Positions 26,733 through 34,021 of a DNA stretch of 64,000 nt are shown piece after piece. The translations under genes and the position numbers were made by a program. The DNA lies in contig CP075525.1 of NCBI GenBank assembly GCA_025808415.1, positions 62,001-126,000 of the forward strand, given 5' to 3'. Under the pieces are notes generated by a model. It searched no databases. It worked only from the letters and a program-made list of their open reading frames with translations, and was not told the origin of the DNA. The stretch's first letter is position 1. Each line of letters begins with the position of its first letter. Origin of the DNA: Cyclobacteriaceae bacterium. Lineage in GTDB: Bacteria; Bacteroidota; Bacteroidia; Cytophagales; Cyclobacteriaceae.

Positions 26733-28754
26733 ATGAAAAAATTTCTATTCCTCCTCCCCTTCCTGTTCTTCTATGAAATAAATGCGCAGAGCAAGCTTGA
26801 TTACATGGATGTATTCCAACTCGAGTGGATTTCTGATCCGCAGATTTCAGCGGACGGACAGAAAATCATTTATGTGCGCAATTACAACGATGTGATGGCC
26901 GATAAAAGTTTTTCGAATTTGTGGATGGTGAATTTCGATGGCTCGGATAACCGGCCACTCACCACCGGTAATCAAAATGATTTTTCACCACGGTGGTCAC
27001 CCGATGGCAAACGTGTTTTGTATAAATCAAGCAAGGATGGATCGGTGCAACTTTACCTGCGCTGGCTCGACAACGGTGCTGAGGCCAAAATCACCAACCT
27101 GAAGCAATCCATAGGCAACATTCAATGGTCGCCCGATGGAAAACACATTGCCTTCAACAGCTTCGTGGAAGATAAACCCGCTTCACTGGTAGCATTACCC
27201 AATGCACCTGCCGGTGCCAAATGGGCAGCTTCTCCTAAATACATTGAGAACATGACCTACCGTTTTGATGGTGCGGGGTATTTGAAAGATGGTTACAGCC
27301 ATTTGTTTGTCTTATCAGTCGATGGCGGAACACCACGCCAGCTTACTTCCGGTAACTTCAATCATGGTGGCGACTACTGCTGGGCACCCGATAGCAAGAG
27401 TATTATTTTTTCGGCCAACCGTCATGCCGATCATGAATTTGATCCGGCCAACAGCGAGATCCATGAAATAGCATTAAGTGATCTTTCCTTAAAGACACTC
27501 ACCAAACGGCAGGGACCCGATGGAAATCCTAAAGTTTCACCCGATGGAAAACTCATTGCTTATGTTGGCTTTGACGATGCATATCAGGGTTACCAGGTTA
27601 CTGATCTCTATATCATGAACCGCGATGGATCCTCTCTTCGTAAAATCATCTCTTCACTTGATCGCGACATTGAAAACATTCAATGGAGCAGCGACAACAA
27701 AGGATTATTCTTTCAATATGACGATAAGGGGAACACCCTCATCGCGTACACGGACTTAACCGGAAAAATTACCAACCTCACCAACAACGTTGGCGGACTT
27801 ACGATTGACCGGCCCTATGGTGGCGGAACCTTTACCGTAGCCTCAAATGGTCGCTATGCTTTAACGCATTCTACACCCGATCATCCGGCTGATTTAGCCG
27901 CTGGTGTGCGCGGTGGCGGTGAAGCCAAACGCATCACACGTGTAAACGATGATCTCTTCACGCAAAAAAAGCCTGGTAACGTGGAAGAGATCTGGTATAA
28001 ATCATCACACGATAAGCGCGATGTACAGGGCTGGATTATTTACCCGCCCGATTTTGATCCGAAAAAGAAGTATCCGCTCATTCTTGAAATTCATGGTGGA
28101 CCATTTGCCAACTACGGCTCGCGCTTTGCCTTTGAACTTCAGCTCTTCGCCAGTAAAGGGTATGTAGTGTTGTACACGAACCCGCGTGGCAGCACCAGCT
28201 ACGGTGCCGAGTTTGGCAACCTCATCCATCACAATTATCCGGGCGAAGATTACGATGACCTCATCTCCGGGGTAGATGCGGTGATCGCTAAAGGATTTAT
28301 CGATGACAAAAACTTGTTCGTTACCGGTGGCAGCGGTGGTGGTGTACTAACCGCATGGATTGTTGGACACACCAATCGCTTCAAGGCAGCGGTAGTGGCC
28401 AAGCCGGTAATCAACTGGTATAGCTTTGTATTGTATGCCGATAGCCCGGGGTTCTTTTACAAATACTGGTTCCCGGGCTTTCCATGGGACCATGTCGATC
28501 ACTACATGAAACGATCGCCACTCTCGTACGCTAAAAATGTAAAAACGCCAACCATGTTGCTTACCGGTGAAGTGGACTATCGAACACCCATGGCCGAATC
28601 GGAACAATACTACACCGCATTGAAATTGAATAAAGTTGAAACGGCATTGGTGCGTATACAGGAAGCCAGCCACGGCATTGCCGACCGCCCAAGCAACCAG
28701 ATCAACAAGGCTGGTTATATATTAGGATGGTTTGAAAAATACAAGGGGAAGTAG
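26733..28754 (+). CDS. Secreted S9 family prolyl oligopeptidase-type peptidase
   Basis: 673 residues, signal peptide ending at NAQ (about residue 19). Beta-propeller with SPDG blades, then a hydrolase with triad S534 (GGSGGG), D615 (EVDYRTP) and H647 (EASHGIA). The same spacing and much shared sequence (TSWIVGHT/TAWIVGHT, PPDFDPKKKYPLIL) mark it as a paralogue of the 16102-18114 enzyme. It acts on short peptides in the periplasm or outside. It stands alone between two TG-rich hairpins. Confidence 0.92.
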   Translation: MKKFLFLLPFLFFYEINAQSKLDYMDVFQLEWISDPQISADGQKIIYVRNYNDVMADKSFSNLWMVNFDGSDNRPLTTGNQNDFSPRWSPDGKRVLYKSSKDGSVQLYLRWLDNGAEAKITNLKQSIGNIQWSPDGKHIAFNSFVEDKPASLVALPNAPAGAKWAASPKYIENMTYRFDGAGYLKDGYSHLFVLSVDGGTPRQLTSGNFNHGGDYCWAPDSKSIIFSANRHADHEFDPANSEIHEIALSDLSLKTLTKRQGPDGNPKVSPDGKLIAYVGFDDAYQGYQVTDLYIMNRDGSSLRKIISSLDRDIENIQWSSDNKGLFFQYDDKGNTLIAYTDLTGKITNLTNNVGGLTIDRPYGGGTFTVASNGRYALTHSTPDHPADLAAGVRGGGEAKRITRVNDDLFTQKKPGNVEEIWYKSSHDKRDVQGWIIYPPDFDPKKKYPLILEIHGGPFANYGSRFAFELQLFASKGYVVLYTNPRGSTSYGAEFGNLIHHNYPGEDYDDLISGVDAVIAKGFIDDKNLFVTGGSGGGVLTAWIVGHTNRFKAAVVAKPVINWYSFVLYADSPGFFYKYWFPGFPWDHVDHYMKRSPLSYAKNVKTPTMLLTGEVDYRTPMAESEQYYTALKLNKVETALVRIQEASHGIADRPSNQINKAGYILGWFEKYKGK

Positions 28755-28761
28755 GGTGCTT

Positions 28762-28833
28762 TTGTGTTCATGTGTTTAAGTGTCTGGGTTGGCCCTAACA
28801 AAAACACATACACACCTAAACACCTGAACACAA
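28762..28833. terminator. Long TG-rich hairpin after the S9 peptidase
   Basis: The arm 28762-28780 (TTGTGTTCATGTGTTTAAG) matches the reverse complement of 28815-28833 at 17 of 19 positions. It sits between the peptidase stop and the end of the small minus-strand ORF and so could end both. Confidence 0.55.
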
Positions 28834-28836
28834 TAG

Positions 28837-28938
28837 TTAAAGAGTCACCCCAAACACACTGGTGGTGATCAGGATCATTACCGCTACCATAATACCGATA
28901 GCCAAAAACAGGACTTTGCGTAAACTGAGGGTTTTCAT
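28837..28938 (-). CDS. Candidate 33-residue single-pass membrane peptide
   Basis: An ORF of 33 codons plus TAA. It begins MKTLSLRKVL and continues with an uninterrupted hydrophobic stretch (FLAIGIMVAVMILITTSVFG) of transmembrane length, with a basic N-terminus. That composition is unlikely by chance. It lies alone in a 339-base gap, antiparallel to its neighbours, with its stop next to a hairpin. No Shine-Dalgarno site, as expected in this phylum, and no clear promoter. It could be a short regulatory or toxic membrane peptide; no homologue is known to me. Confidence 0.45.
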   Translation of the reverse strand: MKTLSLRKVLFLAIGIMVAVMILITTSVFGVTL

Positions 28939-29093
28939 GAGTGTTCGTGTTACATAGACTACCTGTTAACCCATAAAGTTGTATTCACATCCAAAAAAAG
29001 TTTATCCTCATTAATCAGTAGCTGTTTTACGCCAGCGGCAACCCGCCTCTCAACCAAAACCCATACCTTCATCGTGATTTAACCGTCACGATT

Positions 29094-32000
29094 ATGAAAA
29101 CATATTTACTCACACTCCTCCTCTTAGCAACATCCCTTCACACTTTCGCGCAAGGCACCATGCTGCTGCGTCAGCCTACCATCAGCAACGAACACATCGC
29201 GTTTGTGTACGCCAACGATTTGTGGATTGTAGGGAAAGACGGGGGCGATGCGCGCAGGCTCACCTCCAATGAAGGTATGGAAGCCGACCCGCACTTCTCA
29301 CCCGATGGCAAGCACATTGCCTTTACCGGCCAGTACGATGGCAACACCGATGTGTACTTAATTCCTGCCGAAGGCGGCCAACCCGAACGGTTAACGTGGC
29401 ACCCCGGTGCCGACCAGGTAACCGGCTGGACACCCGATGGTGAATTCATTTTGTTTTCCTCCAGTCGTGAAGGAGCGTTGCCTACCAAAGAATCAAAAAT
29501 TTTCAAAATCAGTAAGAAAGGTGGGATGCCCGAAGCACTGCCCATTCCGCGTGCCGTAGCCGGAGAAATTTCAGAAAACGGAAATCACATCGCCTACCAG
29601 CAAATTGGTTTCTGGGATCCGGAGTGGCGCAACTACCGCGGTGGCCAGGCCAAACCCATCTGGATTGTTGACCTGAAAACTTTCGCGTTGAAAATGACTC
29701 CGCAAACCGATAACGAACGTCATACCGATCCGACATGGTTGAATAATGTCGTGTACTTTCTATCCGAACGCGATTATGCCAACAACGTGTGGTCGTTTAA
29801 TCCAGCAACTAACGAATTGAAACAACAAACCTTTCATGCCGACTTCGATGTAAAGAGCCTTGATGCCGGTGGAGGTGTTATTGTATACGAACAAGGTGGT
29901 TATCTCCACATACTCAATCCGGCAAACGGAACAACAAAAAAGCTAACCATTAATGTGCGTGGCGATTTTCACTGGGCACGCGAACGCTGGGCAGATGTTC
30001 GCGCTACTGCATTGCAAAATGCTTCGCTCTCTCCCACCGGGCAGCGCGCGTTGTTTGAACACCGCGGAGAAATTTTTACCGTGCCGAAAGAAAAAGGCAA
30101 CTGGCGCAACATCACCAACTCCTCCGGTGCAGCCGATCGCTCACCGGTATGGTCGCCCGATGGAAAACGCATTGCGTGGTTCAGCGATGCGAGCGGTGAG
30201 TATCAACTCTACATCACCGATCAGGAAGGACTGGAAAAACCGAAAGTCATTTCCATACCCAACCCCACATTCTTCTTTCGTCCTGAATGGTCGCCTGATG
30301 GAAAGTACATTGCCTACACCGATACCGATTACAACTTACTATACACCGATGTAAACTCAGGCATCACCAAAAAAGCCGATACCGAACGCTACGCACATCC
30401 AAACCGCTCCATGAACCCGATCTGGTCGCCCGACAGCAAGTGGATTGCCTATGCACGGTTGATTGAAAGCAACTACAAAGTGATTAAAGTGCACAACGTT
30501 GAAACTAATCAAACGCTGCAACTCACCGATGGCATGGCCGATGCCATCTCACCCGTGTGGGATGCCACCGGAAAGTATCTTTACTTCCTCGCCAGCACCA
30601 ACTACGGTCTCAACACCGGCTGGCTGGACATGAGTTCGTACGATCGTCCCATTACACGCGCACTGTATTTAATTGTGCTCAGCAAAACCGATACTTCACC
30701 GCTCGCACCACGCAGCGATGACGAAAAAGAAAAGCCAAAAGAAGAACCGGCAACACCTGCAGCTACTGCCAAAGCCGGTGCAAAAACTCCAGCACCTGCT
30801 CCGGCAAAATCAACTGCCGTAAAAATTGATATGGATAACCTCGCGCAACGCATTCTCGCGGTAGACGTTCCGCAGCGCAACTACACCGCGCTCTATCCCG
30901 GTCCGGAAGGGTATGTGTTTTATGCCGAGGCTGTTCCCAACCAGCAAGGCGCAACCTTGCATCGCCACAACTTTAAAGATCTGAAAACCGAAACCTACCT
31001 CACACCGGTAAACGATATTAGCATTTCCAACGACCGCAAGTCGCTGCTCTACCGCAGCAACAGCACGTGGGGCATACTGGGCACTGCCGACAACAACAAA
31101 AAACCGGGTGATGGAAAACTCGATGCCCTGGCTCCGTTAAAAATAAAAATCGATCCGATGGCCGAGTGGAAACAAATCTTCCGTGAAGGCTGGCGCTACC
31201 AGCGCGATTTTCTTTATGTTGACAACGTACACGGAGCGCCCTGGAACGATGTATACAAGTGGTACGCGCCTTGGGTTGATCACGTGCGCCATCGCGATGA
31301 CCTGAACTACATTGTTGATATTGTTGGCGGTGAAGTTGCCGTGGGCCACTCGTACACCCGCGGGGGCGATTACCCCGAAGTAAAAAATGTGCCCATTGGG
31401 TTGCTCGGTGCCGACTATGAAGCAGTGGGTAATTATTACCGCTTCAAAAAAATCTACACCGGTGAAGACTGGAACCCCGAACTGAAAGCCCCGCTACGTG
31501 AACCGGGTGTGAACATAACAGCCGGAGATTATTTATTGGAAGTAAACGGCCAGCCGTTAACCACTGCACAAAACCTGTTCAAACTTTTTGAAGGCACCGC
31601 CAACCGACAGATAAAAATACGCGTGAACAACAAACCGTCACTGGATGGCTCACGCATAGTAACCGTAGTGCCTGTTGAAAACGAAAACCAACTGCGCATG
31701 ATGCACTGGGTAGAAAGCAACCGCAAAAAAGTTGACGAACTTTCCAACGGGCAACTTGCTTACGTATATGTGCCCAACACCGGGCAGGGCGGCTACACCT
31801 ACTTTAACCGCTACTATTTTGCACAACAGCAAAAGAAGGGCGCCATCATAGACGAGCGCAACAACGGTGGCGGCTCCGCAGCCGATTACATGGTTGACAT
31901 TATGGCGCGCGAACTGCACGGTTACTTCAACAGCCGCGCGAGTGATCACCGACCGTTCCTCACACCCAATGCCGGTATCTTCGGGCCGAAGGTGATGCTC

Positions 32001-32378
32001 ATTAACGAGCGTGCAGGATCTGGTGGCGATTTGCTTCCGTACCTGTTTAACAAAATGAAAATCGGGCCGCTGGTGGGTACCAAAACCTGGGGTGGACTTG
32101 TGGGCACGTGGGATACACCACCCTTTGTTGACGGTGGCCGCATGGTAGCGCCCCGTGGTGGTTTCTACGACATTAATGGCGAGTGGGCTGTTGAAGGCGT
32201 AGGCATACCACCCGACATACACGTAGAGCAAACACCTGCCGATGTAATTGCCGGCCGCGATCCGCAATTAGAGCGTGCCGTACAGGAAGCCTTGACACTG
32301 TTAAAAACACAAGCCGTTGAACTAAAACCCGAGCCACCAGCACCTATTAAATACAGAAGACCAGAGAAGAAAAATTAA
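29094..32378 (+). CDS. Secreted tricorn-protease homologue (S41)
   Basis: 1094 residues with a signal peptide (ends at TFAQ). Two WD40-like/TolB beta-propellers occupy about 25-520, followed by a Pro/Ala-rich linker (about 545-575), the C1 core domain, a PDZ domain (about 800-860) and the C2 S41 core. The nucleophile is S976 in NERAGSGGD. The partner His is in VAVGHSYTRGGD and the Glu probably in VEGVGIPPDI. It digests oligopeptides to small peptides. Here it is exported, unlike the archaeal enzyme. The GC-rich linker is typical of Bacteroidota tricorns. Confidence 0.93.
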   Translation: MKTYLLTLLLLATSLHTFAQGTMLLRQPTISNEHIAFVYANDLWIVGKDGGDARRLTSNEGMEADPHFSPDGKHIAFTGQYDGNTDVYLIPAEGGQPERLTWHPGADQVTGWTPDGEFILFSSSREGALPTKESKIFKISKKGGMPEALPIPRAVAGEISENGNHIAYQQIGFWDPEWRNYRGGQAKPIWIVDLKTFALKMTPQTDNERHTDPTWLNNVVYFLSERDYANNVWSFNPATNELKQQTFHADFDVKSLDAGGGVIVYEQGGYLHILNPANGTTKKLTINVRGDFHWARERWADVRATALQNASLSPTGQRALFEHRGEIFTVPKEKGNWRNITNSSGAADRSPVWSPDGKRIAWFSDASGEYQLYITDQEGLEKPKVISIPNPTFFFRPEWSPDGKYIAYTDTDYNLLYTDVNSGITKKADTERYAHPNRSMNPIWSPDSKWIAYARLIESNYKVIKVHNVETNQTLQLTDGMADAISPVWDATGKYLYFLASTNYGLNTGWLDMSSYDRPITRALYLIVLSKTDTSPLAPRSDDEKEKPKEEPATPAATAKAGAKTPAPAPAKSTAVKIDMDNLAQRILAVDVPQRNYTALYPGPEGYVFYAEAVPNQQGATLHRHNFKDLKTETYLTPVNDISISNDRKSLLYRSNSTWGILGTADNNKKPGDGKLDALAPLKIKIDPMAEWKQIFREGWRYQRDFLYVDNVHGAPWNDVYKWYAPWVDHVRHRDDLNYIVDIVGGEVAVGHSYTRGGDYPEVKNVPIGLLGADYEAVGNYYRFKKIYTGEDWNPELKAPLREPGVNITAGDYLLEVNGQPLTTAQNLFKLFEGTANRQIKIRVNNKPSLDGSRIVTVVPVENENQLRMMHWVESNRKKVDELSNGQLAYVYVPNTGQGGYTYFNRYYFAQQQKKGAIIDERNNGGGSAADYMVDIMARELHGYFNSRASDHRPFLTPNAGIFGPKVMLINERAGSGGDLLPYLFNKMKIGPLVGTKTWGGLVGTWDTPPFVDGGRMVAPRGGFYDINGEWAVEGVGIPPDIHVEQTPADVIAGRDPQLERAVQEALTLLKTQAVELKPEPPAPIKYRRPEKKN

Positions 32379-32396
32379 CACCCAAAAGAATGTATT

Positions 32397-32423
32397 GTCA
32401 CCCTGAGCTTGTCGAAGGGTGAC
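32397..32423. repeat. Dispersed palindrome GTCACCCT...AGGGTGAC
   Basis: Perfect 8-bp arms (32397-32404, 32416-32423) around GAGCTTGTCGA. This palindrome is, from general familiarity, a common interspersed REP-like repeat in bacterial genomes including Bacteroidota. Confidence 0.6.
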
Positions 32424-32439
32424 TCATTAACCCCAAAAG

Positions 32440-32466
32440 GCAGTCCCGCACAGGACTGCTTTTTTA
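32440..32466 (+). terminator. Rho-independent terminator after the tricorn gene
   Basis: GCAGTCC (32440-32446), six-base loop, GGACTGC (32453-32459), then seven T residues. A textbook terminator about 60 bases past the tricorn stop. Confidence 0.85.
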
Positions 32467-32497
32467 TTTGGGCCTGTCCTGAGCAACTTGCGCATCA

Positions 32498-32615
32498 GGG
32501 CGTGCCCCCTGACCGCTTAGCCGCGTCAGGGGTCGGGCTTACCGCTCCTACTCCTCGTACCTGCACACATGCCCTCGCAACTGCGGGGTATCCACTGCAA
32601 TCCCTCACGCAGTGC
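32498..32615. repeat. GC-rich structured intergenic element
   Basis: About 118 bases of unusual composition at the left edge of the AT-rich block. Hairpins: CCCCTGAC/GTCAGGGG (32506-32513 with 32525-32532), a CGCA/TGCG-centred hairpin around 32572-32588, and CACTGC/GCAGTG (32593-32598 with 32609-32614). GCGTG (32500-32504) can pair with CACGC (32606-32610) to close a multi-branched fold. The words GGGTATCC, GCAATCCCTCACGC and GGTCGGGCTT recall a dispersed repeat in Bacteroidota genomes. No credible protein. Confidence 0.5.
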
Positions 32616-32685
32616 ACGCCACACTTTAAAATTTACTCGCTAAGTTTGATATGTAGATGTGCATGAACTTTTACCCTCAAAACTC

Positions 32686-32856
32686 ATGATTGATTTTAAT
32701 AATGTTTTTATCATCAGCGACCAACCGCAAACTTGTCCTAAGTGCGGCAATAGAACTGATTTAATTCTCGATTTATCTAACACGAAGAATCAAACGCAAA
32801 TACATGAGTGTTTAAGCGATACCTGTAACTTTACTTTTGTAACAGAAGAAGCATGA
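32686..32856 (+). CDS. Small zinc-ribbon protein
   Basis: 56 residues from the ATG at 32686. The cysteines C17-x2-C20 (CPKCG) and C42-x4-C47 (CLSDTC) form a probable zinc ribbon. It is the first gene of an AT-rich block and overlaps the HNH gene by 4 bases (ATGA), so the two are translationally coupled. It may recruit the nuclease to nucleic acid or a partner. No named family. Confidence 0.7.
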   Translation: MIDFNNVFIISDQPQTCPKCGNRTDLILDLSNTKNQTQIHECLSDTCNFTFVTEEA

Positions 32857-33626
32857 AAGAAGGCCAAAAACTCTGGACGCGTGAAGAGCTGATTCTAACG
32901 ATTAACCTTTATTGCAAACTCCCCTTTGGTAAACTTCATAGCAGAAATCCTGATGTGATTGAGTTAGCAAACCTGATTGATCGTACACCCGGTTCGGTCG
33001 CTTTTAAACTTGTGAACTTTGCAAGTCTTGATCCGCAACTTAAAGCAAGAGGCATTAAAGGTGCTTCGAACGTAAGTAATTTAGATAAAGAGATTTGGAA
33101 TGAGTTCTTCAACAATTGGGATAACCTGTTTATAGAGAGTGAAAATCTATATGCAAAAAAGAAAAAAATTACTGTTGACCGATTGTATGAAATTGACTTA
33201 ACTGATTTGCCGATAAGTGGCGAAGAAAAAGAGAGAATGGTTAAAGTAAGAACGAATCAAGTTGTGTTTCGAACATTAGTAATGGCCAATTATGATTTTA
33301 GTTGTTGTATTACAGGCATCAATCAACCTGAACTACTGATTGCAAGTCACATTAAGCCTTGGAGTCAAGACAGTACGAACAGATTAAATCCTAAAAATGG
33401 ATTAGCACTAAACGCACTTCATGACAAAGCCTTCGATAAAGGACTCCTCACCATCACTGAAGATTATAAAATTATAATTTCATCAATTTTACTCAAGAAT
33501 GACTCAACTAAAAGCATTAAACAAAATTTTATTCAGTTTCAAAATAAACAGATTATTCTCCCCAAAAAGTTTATGCCCGATCCTGAATTTCTGAAATATC
33601 ATAATCATGAATGCTTCAAGAAATAA
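32853..33626 (+). CDS. HNH endonuclease (COG3440-like putative restriction nuclease)
   Basis: 257 residues. The N-terminal part (WTREELILTINLYCKLPFGK, then RNPDVIELANLIDRTPGSVA) is the helical domain found before HNH nucleases in predicted restriction enzymes. The C-terminal HNH_2 site runs ASHIKPW (H166), NGLALN (N182) and LHDKAFD (H190), with C151 and C152 near its start. It probably cuts DNA, with specificity from the N-terminal domain. Overlaps: 4 bases with the zinc-ribbon gene before it and 20 bases with the small gene after it. AT-rich codon usage sets the block apart. Confidence 0.85.
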   Translation: MKEGQKLWTREELILTINLYCKLPFGKLHSRNPDVIELANLIDRTPGSVAFKLVNFASLDPQLKARGIKGASNVSNLDKEIWNEFFNNWDNLFIESENLYAKKKKITVDRLYEIDLTDLPISGEEKERMVKVRTNQVVFRTLVMANYDFSCCITGINQPELLIASHIKPWSQDSTNRLNPKNGLALNALHDKAFDKGLLTITEDYKIIISSILLKNDSTKSIKQNFIQFQNKQIILPKKFMPDPEFLKYHNHECFKK

Positions 33627-33951
33627 CCTAAAATTTAATTACAAATACCGCGATGCAGGTAACTATAAAGTGTTTGGTAATGTGATTTTTACTAACCCTG
33701 ATGAATACTCTCTTGAACTCGTTGAGAGTAAACTAAGGGCTTCTTTAATCGATTCTGAATTCTTTGACCCTAATGATTGGAAACTACCTCGCTTAAAATT
33801 TGATGACTGGGTTCCTGATTTTGACCACACATGGAATGAATATGAAAGTGTTGAGTACACTTCAGAACTTCCAACACAAGAAAGATCAATAAGTGAATTT
33901 ATAAAGTTTATTGACAGGCTGCCTCGATATGAACAAAGTCACAATATTTAA
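33607..33951 (+). CDS. Small acidic protein of unknown function in the HNH block
   Basis: 114 residues, starting inside the last codons of the HNH gene (20-base overlap). It is rich in aromatic and acidic residues (FDPNDWKLPRLKFDDW, DFDHTWNEYESVEY) and has no signal peptide or membrane segment. No family recognised. Its acidity and coupling would suit a DNA-mimic or inhibitor of the nuclease, but that is inference only. Confidence 0.7.
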   Translation: MNASRNNLKFNYKYRDAGNYKVFGNVIFTNPDEYSLELVESKLRASLIDSEFFDPNDWKLPRLKFDDWVPDFDHTWNEYESVEYTSELPTQERSISEFIKFIDRLPRYEQSHNI

Positions 33952-34021
33952 TATGCTTGATGTGAAATAAGTTAACCGGTCTGCTGACCTAACTAATTTT
34001 TATATTTTATTTTTAACAAAG

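Noticed and set aside
29171..32267. Several minus-strand ORFs of 60-205 residues inside the tricorn gene
   Set aside because: They are antisense to a strong, motif-complete gene and show no independent protein features.
32409..32666. 85-residue plus-strand ORF between tricorn and the zinc-ribbon gene
   Set aside because: It runs through a terminator and the structured GC-rich repeat; composition and lack of protein-like pattern argue against it.
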